In this document: piece by piece, positions 25,108 through 43,842 of the stretch
How positions within the stretch are numbered: position 1 is the stretch's first letter
Layout of the letters: each line of letters starts with the position of its first letter
NCBI GenBank assembly: GCA_016707485.1
Contig: JADJHN010000003.1
Coordinates: forward strand, 620,001-684,000
Origin: Lysobacterales bacterium
GTDB taxonomy: Bacteria > Pseudomonadota > Gammaproteobacteria > Xanthomonadales > Rhodanobacteraceae
Direction: 5' to 3'
Length of the DNA stretch: 64,000 nt
Made by a program: the position numbers and the translations under genes
The notes under the pieces: generated by a model
The model's database searches: none
What the model was told of the DNA's origin: nothing
Seen by the model: only the letters and a program-made list of their open reading frames with translations

Positions 25108-25111
25108 TCTG

Positions 25112-26302
<1,191 letters not shown>

Positions 26303-26391
26303 GACTCAAACCTCTGAACTGGATTTTGTTAGCGAGTACGGCCACGCATGACCGCTCATTGATTTTCCGCGATCACGACGGATCGCGCTGA

Positions 26392-28482
26392 TTACGACTT
26401 CTTGATGACCGCTTCGGCAATGCTGTTCGGTGCCTCGGCGTAGTGGTCAAATTCCATCGTGAAAGTGGCGCGTCCCTGGGACATCGAACGCAGGCTTGTC
26501 GCGTATCCGAACATCTCGCCCAGCGGAACCTGGGCATCGATGACCTTGCCGGAAGGTGTGTCATCAGTTCCCCGGAGGAGACCGCGGCGCCTGCTCAAGT
26601 CGCCCATGACATCACCCATGTAATCTTCCGGCGTCACCACTTCGACCTTCATGATGGGCTCCAGCAAGACCGGGTTGGCCTTGTTGAATCCTTCCTTGAA
26701 GCCCATCGAACCGGCCACCTTGAAGGCCATTTCGTTGGAGTCGACTTCGTGATACGAACCGTCGACCAGGCTGATCTTGATGTCGACGACCGGATAACCC
26801 GCCATCGGGCCACTGGTCATCGCTTCACGGATGCCCTTGTCGACCGCTGGCACATATTCCTTCGGCACGGATCCGCCAACCGTTTCATTGACGAACTCGT
26901 AGCCCTTGCCACGTTCCTGTGGCTCGATCTCGAGCACCACATGGCCGTACTGGCCCTTGCCGCCCGACTGACGCACGAACTTGCCTTCCTGCCTGACCGC
27001 CTTGCGAATCGTTTCCCGGTACGCGACCTGCGGCTTGCCGACATTCGCCTCGACATTGAATTCGCGGCGCATGCGATCGACCAGAATATCCAGATGCAGC
27101 TCACCCATTCCGGAAATGATGGTCTGACCTGACTCTTCATCGGTGCGCACGCGGAAGGACGGATCCTCCTGGGCGAGACGCGACAATGCGATTCCCATTT
27201 TCTCCTGGTCGGACTTGGTCTTCGGCTCCACCGCCATGGCGATCACCGGTTCCGGGAACGTCATGCGTTCGAGCGTTATGACCTTGTCCTGCGAACACAG
27301 GGTGTCACCGGTGGTGACATCCTTGAGACCGACGGCCGCAGCGATGTCACCCGCGCGAACCTCCTTGATCTCGTCGCGCTGGTTCGCATGCATCTGCAGC
27401 AAACGACCGACGCGTTCCTTCCTGCTCTTGACCGGGTTGTAAACCGTATCGCCGGAATTCAACACGCCCGAGTAGACGCGGAAGAAAGTCAGCGAACCGA
27501 CAAACGGATCGGTCATGATCTTGAATGCCAATGCCGAAAATGCCGCGTCGTCGGTAGCAGGACGCGAATCCTCGTTATCCGACTCGTCCACACCCTTGAC
27601 CGGTGGGCGATCGGCTGGCGAGGGCAACAACTGGATCACCGCATCCAGCATTGCCTGCACGCCCTTGTTCTTGAATGCCGTACCACAAAACACCGGGATG
27701 ATCGTTCCCGAAACGGTGCCGCTGCGGATACCCGCGATGACATCTGCCTCCGACAGCGCGCCTTCCTCGAGGTACCTGTTCATCAAGTCCTCCGAGGTCT
27801 CCGCAGCTGCCTCGACCAGGAACGAGTGCGCCTTTTCGCAGGCATCCTTGAGCGATGCCGGAATGTCGCGATACTCGAACTTCAAACCCTGCGATTCCAC
27901 ATCCCAGTAGATCGCCTTCATCTTGACCAGATCGACCACGCCCTCGAAATGCTCTTCGGCGCCAATCGGAAACTGCATTGGAACCGGGCTGGCCCCGAGT
28001 CGTGACTTCAACTGGCCGACAACCTTGTTGAAGTCCGCGCCAGTGCGATCCATCTTGTTGACAAACGCAAGGCGCGGCACGCCGTACTTGTTCGCCTGCC
28101 GCCAGACCGTCTCCGATTGCGGCTGCACGCCACCCACGGCACAGAGGACGAAGACCGCACCATCAAGAACCCGCAGCGAGCGCTCCACTTCAATGGTGAA
28201 ATCGACGTGCCCGGGGGTGTCGATGATATTGAAACGGTGCTGCTCCAGACCACCATCCATGCCCGACCAGAAACACGTCGTCGCGGCGGAAGTGATCGTG
28301 ATTCCGCGTTCCTGCTCCTGCTCCATCCAATCCATGGTCGCAGCCCCTTCATGCACTTCACCGATCTTGTGGTTGACACCGGTGTAGAACAGGATGCGCT
28401 CGGTTGTCGTCGTCTTGCCGGCATCGATGTGGGCCATGATGCCGAAATTACGATAACGTTCGATTGGGGTGTTGCGAGCCAC
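26392..28482 (-). CDS. fusA: Elongation factor G
   Basis: Ribosomal translocase GTPase, 696 aa (E. coli 704). P-loop AHIDAGKTTTTERIL (17-31), switch 2 DTPGHVDF, NKMDRTGAD, then domains II-V ending in the usual GRATFTMEFDHYAEAP. Operon order rpsL-rpsG-fusA-tuf1 is canonical. Confidence 0.98.
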   Translation of the reverse strand: MARNTPIERYRNFGIMAHIDAGKTTTTERILFYTGVNHKIGEVHEGAATMDWMEQEQERGITITSAATTCFWSGMDGGLEQHRFNIIDTPGHVDFTIEVERSLRVLDGAVFVLCAVGGVQPQSETVWRQANKYGVPRLAFVNKMDRTGADFNKVVGQLKSRLGASPVPMQFPIGAEEHFEGVVDLVKMKAIYWDVESQGLKFEYRDIPASLKDACEKAHSFLVEAAAETSEDLMNRYLEEGALSEADVIAGIRSGTVSGTIIPVFCGTAFKNKGVQAMLDAVIQLLPSPADRPPVKGVDESDNEDSRPATDDAAFSALAFKIMTDPFVGSLTFFRVYSGVLNSGDTVYNPVKSRKERVGRLLQMHANQRDEIKEVRAGDIAAAVGLKDVTTGDTLCSQDKVITLERMTFPEPVIAMAVEPKTKSDQEKMGIALSRLAQEDPSFRVRTDEESGQTIISGMGELHLDILVDRMRREFNVEANVGKPQVAYRETIRKAVRQEGKFVRQSGGKGQYGHVVLEIEPQERGKGYEFVNETVGGSVPKEYVPAVDKGIREAMTSGPMAGYPVVDIKISLVDGSYHEVDSNEMAFKVAGSMGFKEGFNKANPVLLEPIMKVEVVTPEDYMGDVMGDLSRRRGLLRGTDDTPSGKVIDAQVPLGEMFGYATSLRSMSQGRATFTMEFDHYAEAPNSIAEAVIKKS

Positions 28483-28500
28483 TACAAATACCTCAAGCCA

Positions 28501-28968
28501 TTACCAGCGATAGTGCGAGAAGGCCTTGTTGGCCTCCGCCATGCGATGCGTTTCCTCACGCTTCTTCACGGCACCACCACGGCTTTCTGCAGCATCGAGC
28601 AATTCGGCAGCCAGCTTGCGCGGCATCGTGTTCTCGCCACGCTTGCGTGCCGCTTCGATCAACCAGCGCATGGCCAGAGCCATGCGGCGGGACGAACGCA
28701 CTTCAACCGGAACCTGGTAGGTCGCACCACCGACTCGACGCGACTTCACTTCGACCGCGGGAGCGACATTTCCGAGCGCCTTTTCGACAAGACCCACCGG
28801 CTCGGCATGCTTCTGGCCGATCTGGTCGAGCGCGCCGTAGACGATCTTCTCGGCGACGGACTTCTTGCCACTCTGCATCACCATGTTGATGAAACGGGCG
28901 ATGACGTCACTGCCGTGCTTCGGGTCAGGCAACGTGGTGCGATTTGGATTGGAACCTTTACGCGACAT
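28501..28968 (-). CDS. rpsG: 30S ribosomal protein uS7
   Basis: 155 aa. MSRKGSNPNRTTLPDPKHGS at the start; ARRVGGATYQVPVEVRSSRR-type hairpin is present. Head assembly nucleator; in E. coli it regulates the str operon by binding the rpsL-rpsG intercistronic region, which is only 26 bases here. Confidence 0.98.
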   Translation of the reverse strand: MSRKGSNPNRTTLPDPKHGSDVIARFINMVMQSGKKSVAEKIVYGALDQIGQKHAEPVGLVEKALGNVAPAVEVKSRRVGGATYQVPVEVRSSRRMALAMRWLIEAARKRGENTMPRKLAAELLDAAESRGGAVKKREETHRMAEANKAFSHYRW

Positions 28969-28994
28969 GGATCAAACCTTGGCTGGTTAATTGC

Positions 28995-29369
28995 TCAGGA
29001 CTTCGGGCGCTTGGCGCCGTACTTCGAACGGCTCTGCCGGCGCTTGGTCACACCAGCGGCATCAAGACTGCCGCGGACAGTGTGGTAGCGGACGCCAGGA
29101 AGATCCTTGACGCGGCCACCGCGGATCAGCACCACCGAGTGCTCTTGCAGATTGTGGCCTTCGCCACCGATATAGCTGATCACTTCGAAACCGTTGGTCA
29201 GACGAACCTTTGCCACCTTGCGCAGCGCCGAGTTCGGCTTTTTCGGGGTCGTTGTGTAGACGCGCGTGCAGACGCCGCGACGCTGAGGGCAGTCCTGCAA
29301 TGCAGGCGAGGCGCTCTTGTACGTCTTGGGACTACGTGGCTTGCGCACCAATTGATTGACTGTTGACAT
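28995..29369 (-). CDS. rpsL: 30S ribosomal protein uS12
   Basis: 124 aa. Decoding-centre protein. Lys43 (TPKKPNS) and Lys88 (GGRVKDLPGVRYH) are the wild-type, streptomycin-sensitive residues. MSTVNQLVRKPRSPK at the start. First gene of the str set, 191 bases after rpoC, with its own likely promoter. Confidence 0.98.
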   Translation of the reverse strand: MSTVNQLVRKPRSPKTYKSASPALQDCPQRRGVCTRVYTTTPKKPNSALRKVAKVRLTNGFEVISYIGGEGHNLQEHSVVLIRGGRVKDLPGVRYHTVRGSLDAAGVTKRRQSRSKYGAKRPKS

Positions 29370-29396
29370 GCGTTTTGAGCCCTAAGAAACAAAAGA

Positions 29397-29418
29397 CAGG
29401 CCGAGTAAACTCGACCTG
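29397..29418 (-). promoter_or_regulatory. Hairpin in the rpsL leader
   Basis: Inverted repeat CAGG-C-CGAG and CTCG-A-CCTG with a 4-base loop (TAAA on the plus strand), lying between the putative str promoter and the rpsL ATG at 29369. Possible leader control; function not known. Confidence 0.45.
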
Positions 29419-29430
29419 CCCAGAAGCGGG

Positions 29431-29460
29431 AGTTTAACGTTCAGGCAACAAGACTGTCAA
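29431..29460 (-). promoter_or_regulatory. Putative sigma70 promoter of the rpsL-rpsG-fusA-tuf1 block
   Basis: On the minus strand TTGACA (29460-29455) is separated by 18 bases from TAAACT (29436-29431), about 60 bases before the rpsL start. The -35 is a perfect consensus, the -10 matches four of six. Confidence 0.55.
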
Positions 29461-29500
29461 CGCCCTGCTGCCCTACGCTCGCATCCATTCGCTCGAACAC

Positions 29501-29519
29501 GAGTCGCTTCCTGCGACTC
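29501..29519 (-). terminator. Possible terminator/attenuator hairpin after rpoC
   Basis: Perfect 7-bp stem GAGTCGC / GCGACTC with a 5-base loop, 42 bases beyond the rpoC stop and upstream of the str promoter. No T-run follows, so it may be Rho-assisted or a processing site. Confidence 0.4.
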
Positions 29520-29560
29520 ATTTCGATGTAAGGTAGATCTTCGCTTGTCAGCGACTGCCG

Positions 29561-33757
<4,197 letters not shown>

Positions 33758-33783
33758 GGGATTCTCCTGAGCTCAGCAGCCGA

Positions 33784-37944
<4,161 letters not shown>

Positions 37945-37999
37945 GGTGGGGGTACCGCCTCGGAGCTTGGTCGGCGCGGGGACGCCAACGGGGGTAAAT

Positions 38000-38098
38000 G
38001 GGAGAATCGGGAATCGGGAATGGAGAATCGGAAAGCGCTGCAAGCCAAGAGGTTGCGGCTACTTCCAATTCTCCATTCCCGATTCCCTATTCCCGATT
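38000..38098. repeat. GGGAATN palindromic element 6 (rplL-rpoB gap)
   Basis: G-rich arm 38000-38031 and C-rich arm 38067-38098 around a loop of about 35 bases, in the 5' leader of rpoB. It lies between the attenuator-like hairpin (38110-38136) and the rpoB ATG. Confidence 0.85.
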
Positions 38099-38109
38099 TG
38101 GAACGGACA

Positions 38110-38136
38110 AAGCCCGGGGTTTGCACCCCCAGGCTT
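38110..38136 (-). terminator. rplL-rpoB attenuator-like hairpin
   Basis: Outer stem AAGCC / GGCTT and inner GGGG / CCCC around a 6-7 base loop, 38 bases after the rplL stop, followed on the minus strand by TTTGT. E. coli has a partial terminator at the same site that sets the ratio of RNA polymerase to L7/L12; the position and strength suggest the same here. Confidence 0.6.
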
Positions 38137-38173
38137 GCCTGGAACCAGTCAGGTAAGCGACCCAATGTGTCGA

Positions 38174-38551
38174 TTACTTGATCTCGACGGTTGCGCCGGC
38201 GGCCTCAAGATCCTTCTTGATCTTTGCGGCGTCGTCCTTGCTGACCGCATCCTTGACCACGGCCGGTGCGGACTCGACCAGATCCTTGGCTTCCTTGAGG
38301 CCAAGACCGGTGATGGCACGGACAACCTTGATGACCTCGACTTTCTTCTCGCCAGCGGACTTGAGGCCGACCGAGAACTCGGTCTGCTCTTCAACGGCAG
38401 CTGCCGGACCCGCGGCAGGGCCAGCGGCCATCGCGACCGGGGCAGCAGCGGAAACGCCAAACTTCTCTTCCAGCGCCTTGACCAGTTCCATCACCTCGAC
38501 GAGGGACTTTCCGGCGATCGCGTCGATGATCTGTTCATTGCTAAGGGACAT
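38174..38551 (-). CDS. rplL: 50S ribosomal protein bL12 (L7/L12)
   Basis: 125 aa. N-terminal dimerisation domain (MSLSNEQIIDAIAGKSLVEV), Ala/Pro/Gly-rich hinge (AMAAGPAAGPAAAVEE), C-terminal factor-binding domain with ITGLGLKEAKDLVESAP. Stalk protein present in several copies per ribosome. Confidence 0.98.
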   Translation of the reverse strand: MSLSNEQIIDAIAGKSLVEVMELVKALEEKFGVSAAAPVAMAAGPAAGPAAAVEEQTEFSVGLKSAGEKKVEVIKVVRAITGLGLKEAKDLVESAPAVVKDAVSKDDAAKIKKDLEAAGATVEIK

Positions 38552-38601
38552 GATTTAACTCCTGAATACGGCTATTGATTGGGTACCGAAAAAACGAACG
38601 C

Positions 38602-39126
38602 TCAGGCGGCCTGCTTCTGGCCGACCTGGTTGATCACGCGCGCCACTTGGACGGCAGGTTCAGCCAGGACACGGACCAGCATGGTGGCAGGCTGTGCAAG
38701 CAGGCTGACCAGCATGGTGAGCGCCTGTTCGCGGGTCGGCAGCGAGGCCAGCACGTCAACGTGCGTCCCCGGATATGCCTTGCCGCCCACAGCGACCAAC
38801 ATGGGCTTGAGCTTGTCATTCGCCTTGGCAAATTCCTTGATCAGACGACCGGCAGCGCCGGGATCTTCCTTCGAGAAGGCATACAGGAGCGGGCCAGTGA
38901 GTGTGTCCTTGACACACGCATAGTCCGTTCCTTCCACCGCACGGGACACCAGGGTATTTTTCGCAACCCGGATGAACACCCCGTCCTGGCGGGCCTTCTT
39001 GCGCAGCTCTGTGAGCTGGCTGACGGTAAGACCGGCGTACTCGGAAGCGACCAGTGAATGTGCCGTGGCAGCCACGTTCGCCAGTTCGGCAACGACCTCT
39101 TTCTTTTGCGCAAGATTGAGCGCCAT
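38602..39126 (-). CDS. rplJ: 50S ribosomal protein uL10
   Basis: 174 aa from the ATG at 39126 (MALNLAQKKEVVAELANVA). Base of the L12 stalk and, in E. coli, autogenous repressor of rplJL. The frame is open further upstream but unconserved. The 334-base gap before it is the likely leader. Confidence 0.97.
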   Translation of the reverse strand: MALNLAQKKEVVAELANVAATAHSLVASEYAGLTVSQLTELRKKARQDGVFIRVAKNTLVSRAVEGTDYACVKDTLTGPLLYAFSKEDPGAAGRLIKEFAKANDKLKPMLVAVGGKAYPGTHVDVLASLPTREQALTMLVSLLAQPATMLVRVLAEPAVQVARVINQVGQKQAA

Positions 39127-39460
39127 TGCTTTCTCCGATTGGGCAACCGCTGCGCTCCTGCGCAATCCGGTTCCCGAAAACGACATGGACCGCGACTTCC
39201 TGTGCGTGTCCGCCGACATCTTTCGATGTCATGTCTGGTGGCCGTTTCAGATAACTCTGTCAGGCAACACCATCTACGCAGGCTGGGGGTTTGAGACCGG
39301 TTCGACGGGATCGGGATGATCCATTGCTGTCTTGCATCCCTGCGTCCCGATCGCGCCATTCCGGCCGCCTGCGGTCTTTGACGGCTGGCTTCATTCCGTT
39401 GCCGGGAATCCGCACGCCCTCAAAACCCTGGCGATCGCCTTGGCGATCGCCTTGAAAACC
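39127..39460 (-). promoter_or_regulatory. rplJ leader region (rplA-rplJ gap)
   Basis: 334 bases with no convincing gene. Just after rplA (39430-39451) the decamer GGCGATCGCC occurs twice, two bases apart; the pair can form a 10-bp hairpin, followed on the minus strand by AGGGTTTTGAGG, so it may be an attenuator or processing site. The rest should include the uL10-binding leader that controls rplJL in other proteobacteria, but I did not identify its kink-turn with confidence. Confidence 0.5.
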
Positions 39461-40162
39461 TTACTTGAGCGACAGGCTCGACGGATCGACCGTTACGCCC
39501 ACGCCCATCGTGCTCGACAAGGAAACCTTCTGCACGAAGATGCCCTTGGCCGCTGCAGGCTTGGCCTTGATCAGGTCCAGAAGCAGGTGGCCGAGGTTCT
39601 CGCTCAACGCGTTTGCATCAAAGCTGACCTTGCCGATCGTGCAATGGATGATGCCGGCCTTGTCATTGCGGAAACGCACCTGACCGGCCTTGGCGTTCTT
39701 CACCGCGGTGACCACGTCGGCAGCTACCGAGCCATCCTTCGGGTTCGGCATCAAGCCACGCGGACCGAGCACCTGGCCGAGCTTGCCGACGACGCGCATG
39801 GCGTCCGGCGTGGCAATGACGCGGTCGTAATTCAAGTCACCGGCCTGCATCTTCTCGGCCAGATCGTCCATGCCGACCGCATCGGCGCCAGCGGCGAGTG
39901 CGGCATTGGCCTTTTCGCCAGCCGGGCAGAACACGGCAACGCGAACACTCTTGCCGGTGCCATGCGGCAACACGGACGAGCCGCGCACGCCCTGGTCGGA
40001 CTTCTTCGCGTCGATGCCGAGGCGCACGGCCACGTCCACCGATTCGACGAATTTGGTCTTGGCGCCTTCCTGGACGAGCTTGATTGCATCAGCCAGTGGA
40101 TAGGCCTTGCCCTGCACGACCTTTGCGCGGATTGCCTTGTAACGCTTGCCTGAATTCGCCAT
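39461..40162 (-). CDS. rplA: 50S ribosomal protein uL1
   Basis: 233 aa (E. coli 234). MANSGKRYKAIRAKV at the start and MPNPKDGSVAADVVTAVKNAKAG. L1 stalk protein and autogenous repressor of rplKA in E. coli. Three bases after rplK. Confidence 0.98.
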   Translation of the reverse strand: MANSGKRYKAIRAKVVQGKAYPLADAIKLVQEGAKTKFVESVDVAVRLGIDAKKSDQGVRGSSVLPHGTGKSVRVAVFCPAGEKANAALAAGADAVGMDDLAEKMQAGDLNYDRVIATPDAMRVVGKLGQVLGPRGLMPNPKDGSVAADVVTAVKNAKAGQVRFRNDKAGIIHCTIGKVSFDANALSENLGHLLLDLIKAKPAAAKGIFVQKVSLSSTMGVGVTVDPSSLSLK

Positions 40163-40165
40163 GTC

Positions 40166-40594
40166 TTATCCCTCCGCCACCAGACCCATGCTGCGTGCAC
40201 TGCCTGCGATCGTGCGCACGGCAGCATCCAGATCCGCTGCAGTCAGATCGGGCGCTTTCGCCTTGGCGATGTCCTCAAGCTGCTTGCGCGTGACCTTGCC
40301 GACCTTCTCCGTATTCGGGCGCTTGGAGCCCGAGGTGATGCCGACAGCCTTCTTCAGAAGGATGGTTGCAGGGGGTGTCTTCGTGATGAAGGTGAAGCTG
40401 CGATCCGAATATGCGGTGATCACGCACGGAATCGGCAGGCCGGGCTCGAGTTTCTGCGTGGCAGCGTTGAACGCCTTGCAGAACTCCATGATGTTCAGGC
40501 CGCGCTGACCGAGGGCAGGACCCACAGGCGGCGACGGGTTGGCCTGACCGGCCTTGACCTGCAGCTTGATGTAACCGACTACTTTCTTTGCCAT
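40166..40594 (-). CDS. rplK: 50S ribosomal protein uL11
   Basis: 142 aa (E. coli 142). MAKKVVGYIKLQVKAGQANPSPPVGPALGQRGLN-type N-terminus (residues 1-34) with the conserved Pro-rich hinge, and the C-terminal rRNA-binding domain. Needed for RelA activation. 171-base gap to nusG with a GGGAAT element. Confidence 0.98.
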   Translation of the reverse strand: MAKKVVGYIKLQVKAGQANPSPPVGPALGQRGLNIMEFCKAFNAATQKLEPGLPIPCVITAYSDRSFTFITKTPPATILLKKAVGITSGSKRPNTEKVGKVTRKQLEDIAKAKAPDLTAADLDAAVRTIAGSARSMGLVAEG

Positions 40595-40666
40595 TTTTCG
40601 CTACTCCTGGAGTTCCAGCGTCTGCACGTCCGAGAGGACTGCGGGACTCCTCCTTGGTTTGGATAC

Positions 40667-40759
40667 GGGAATGGAGAATGGGGAATCGTGAATGGTTCAA
40701 AGCAAGAGCAAGAAGCCTGATGCTTTTTTCCATTCCCTGCTCCCTATTCCCGATTCCCG
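40667..40759. repeat. GGGAATN palindromic element 7 (nusG-rplK gap)
   Basis: G-rich arm 40667-40695 and C-rich arm 40730-40759 around about 34 bases. It ends six bases before the nusG stop codon, in the leader of rplK. Confidence 0.83.
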
Positions 40760-40764
40760 GCCTG

Positions 40765-41325
40765 TCAGGCCTTCTCCACCTGACCGAACTCGAGTTCGAC
40801 CGGGGTGGAACGACCAAAAATCAGTACCGCCACGCGCAGGCGGCTCTTCTCGTAATTGACTTCCTCGACAACGCCGTTGAAATCGTTGAACGGGCCTTCG
40901 GTGACGCGAACCATCTCGCCGGGTTCGAACAGGACCTTGGGCTTCGGCTTGTCGACGCCGTCCTGGACGCGACGCAGGATCGAATCCGCCTCGGAATCCT
41001 TGATCGGCATCGGTCGATCGGCCGTTCCGCCGATGAAACCCATGACCTTCGGGGTTTCCTTGATCAGGTGCCACGACTCGTCGTCGATGCGCAGGGTCCG
41101 GTTTTCCTCAGCCGTTTCGATCTGCACGAGCACATAGCCCGGGAAGAACTTGCGTTCGCTGCGGCGCTTCTGGCCGCCGCGCATTTCGATGACTTCCTCG
41201 GTTGGCACCAGGATGTCGCCGAACTTGTCCTCCATCGAGGCACGCGCGATACGCTCCTTGAGCGCGCGCGCAACCTGATTCTCGAATCCGGAATAGGCGT
41301 GAACGACGTACCACCGCTTTGCCAT
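40765..41325 (-). CDS. nusG: Transcription termination/antitermination protein NusG
   Basis: 186 aa (E. coli 181). NGN domain with MAKRWYVVHAYSGFENQVARAL at the start and FFPGYVLVQIETAEENRTLRI; KOW motif VRVTEGPFNDFNGVVEEV in the C-terminal domain, which contacts Rho or uS10. Eight-base gap from secE. Confidence 0.98.
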   Translation of the reverse strand: MAKRWYVVHAYSGFENQVARALKERIARASMEDKFGDILVPTEEVIEMRGGQKRRSERKFFPGYVLVQIETAEENRTLRIDDESWHLIKETPKVMGFIGGTADRPMPIKDSEADSILRRVQDGVDKPKPKVLFEPGEMVRVTEGPFNDFNGVVEEVNYEKSRLRVAVLIFGRSTPVELEFGQVEKA

Positions 41326-41332
41326 AACTGCC

Positions 41333-41722
41333 TCAGTGCCCGAGCGTCAGGAGCCAGTCCATGACGACCCATTTCAAGATCAGGTCGATCAGGCCAAGGA
41401 TGAGGCTGATGATGATGACCACGGCGATGATCACGCCGGTGGTGCGAATGGTTTCATCGCGCGTCGGCCAGACCACCTTGCGCAACTCGAATTGCGATTC
41501 GGCAATGAAGACACGCAAGGCGCGACCGCTGTGGGTGCCCGCACCAACCAGCCCGGCCAGCACGAAAGCGCCAATCAGGGCGATCGCGCGCAGGGCGGTG
41601 CTCCATTGGTCGGCAAAATAATAGAAACCGAACAGTCCGCCGACGACAAACAACACCGCCAGGCTCAGCTTGACGATGTCCAGGCCACTGTTGCTTTCGG
41701 ATTGTTCAAGCTTTGCGTTCAT
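41333..41722 (-). CDS. secE: Preprotein translocase subunit SecE
   Basis: 129 aa with three predicted membrane helices, the long gammaproteobacterial form: helices at about 18-36 and 40-60, then amphipathic SQFELRKVVWPTRDETIRTT and the final helix IIAVVIIISLILGLIDLI. Stabilises SecY. Order secE-nusG-rplK is canonical. Confidence 0.95.
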   Translation of the reverse strand: MNAKLEQSESNSGLDIVKLSLAVLFVVGGLFGFYYFADQWSTALRAIALIGAFVLAGLVGAGTHSGRALRVFIAESQFELRKVVWPTRDETIRTTGVIIAVVIIISLILGLIDLILKWVVMDWLLTLGH

Positions 41723-41769
41723 TCATCCTGCCATTGTGTGCCGGAAGCGCGGCAGCGCTTTCGATTAGC

Positions 41770-41845
<76 letters not shown>

Positions 41846-41855
41846 ATTGAAGGCT

Positions 41856-41943
41856 GGGAATCGGGAACCGGGAATCGGGAATGGTTTGAAGCACGGCTTC
41901 CGCCTTGCTTTACCGATTCTCCATTCCCTATTCTCTATTCCCG
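41856..41943. repeat. GGGAATN palindromic element 8 (tuf2-tRNA-Trp gap)
   Basis: G-rich arm 41856-41884 with four GGG tracts, C-rich arm 41914-41943. From the last G heptad to the tuf2 stop it is identical to element 5 behind tuf1. Confidence 0.88.
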
Positions 41944-41947
41944 TCTG

Positions 41948-43036
<1,089 letters not shown>

Positions 43037-43079
43037 GGCAGTGTTCTTCTCGGGAGATCGTTTGGGGTAGATGGAAAAC

Positions 43080-43155
<76 letters not shown>

Positions 43156-43271
43156 GGTGTATTTCAGAACCGCATTTCAGCCGACTTCCTGTCGGCGAAC
43201 CCGGGGGCATCCAGCCGACCCGGTAACAAAAGCTTTGTCTCTTAAACCTGCTGCTGTGCGGCTTGATTCTT

Positions 43272-43345
43272 TGGAGCGGGAGAAGGGAATCGAACCCTCG
43301 TAATCAGTTTGGAAAACTGATGTTCTACCATTGAACTACTCCCGC
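43272..43345 (-). tRNA. tRNA-Gly (anticodon TCC)
   Basis: 74 nt with encoded CCA. Acceptor GCGGGAG / CTCCCGC, anticodon loop TTTCCAA, T-arm GAGGG / CCCTT. Order Tyr-Gly-Thr-tuf matches E. coli tyrU-glyT-thrT-tufB. Confidence 0.97.
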
Positions 43346-43351
43346 TTTTGC

Positions 43352-43425
43352 GGGAATGGGGAATAGAGAATCGGGAATCGAAAAAGCCGTTGCACATCGC
43401 TTCTCTGCCGATTCCCTATTCTCCA
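43352..43425. repeat. GGGAATN palindromic element 9 (tRNA-Tyr to tRNA-Gly spacer)
   Basis: G-rich arm 43352-43380 and a shorter C-rich arm 43408-43425, about 27 bases apart, inside the tRNA transcript. Confidence 0.8.
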
Positions 43426-43444
43426 CTCACTACTCCGGGCAATT

Positions 43445-43756
43445 TGGTGGAGGGAGGTGGATGACTCCGGGCATCCTGCCCTCCGCCCCTCCGGGGCCAG
43501 CCTTGCGGGCTGTTCAAACTCGCTCCTGCGAGTTTGTCGAACCGATATTTCATTTGGTGGTTCAAATCCACCTCCATGAAACATCCCGTACTCCGCGTCT
43601 TGGTGGAGGGAGGTGGATGACTCCGGGCATCCTGCCCTCCGCCCCTCCGGGGCCAGCCTTGCGGGCTGTTCAAACTCGCTCCTGCGAGTTTGTCGAACCG
43701 ATATTTCATTTGGTGGTTCAAATCCACCTCCATGAAACATCCCGTACTCCGCGTCT
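43445..43756 (-). repeat. Two 156-bp tandem repeats with tRNA-Tyr 3' ends and T-loop elements
   Basis: Copies 43445-43600 and 43601-43756 read as identical and abut the tRNA-Tyr gene. Each starts (plus strand) with the 18 bases that form the 3' end of tRNA-Tyr through the T-stem, then a 74-nt element (43463-43536 and 43619-43692) placed exactly between GGAT and TCGAACC of the T-loop, then a T-arm-like sequence in inverted orientation (GGTGGTTCAAATCCACC) inside a longer hairpin. On the minus strand the element has the stem AAACTCGC / GCGAGTTT with loop AGGA. The period is a multiple of three so open frames run through, but none looks like a gene. E. coli tyrT has distal repeats of the same design. 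Confidence 0.9.
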
Positions 43757-43842
43757 TGGTGGAGGGAGGTGGATTCGAACCACCGAAGGCGTAAGCCAGC
43801 AGATTTACAGTCTGCCCCCGTTGGCCGCTTGGGTATCCCTCC
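43757..43842 (-). tRNA. tRNA-Tyr (anticodon GTA)
   Basis: 86 nt with encoded CCA and a long variable arm. Acceptor GGAGGGA / TCCCTCC, anticodon stem GCAGA / TCTGC with loop CTGTAAA, T-arm GGTGG / CCACC. The only intact tyrosine tRNA in the window; 156-bp repeats follow it and two interrupted copies precede it in the transcript. Confidence 0.97.

Noticed and set aside
37945..38043. 33-residue N-terminal extension of RpoB
   Set aside because: Encoded by GGGAAT element 6; the conserved MTYSFTEKKR start at 37944 is clear.
43336..43740. Minus-strand open frame of 134 codons made of a 52-residue repeat
   Set aside because: It is a by-product of the 156-bp tandem repeat (a multiple of three) and reads through tRNA 3' ends and GGGAAT sequence; no start signal or protein-like composition.
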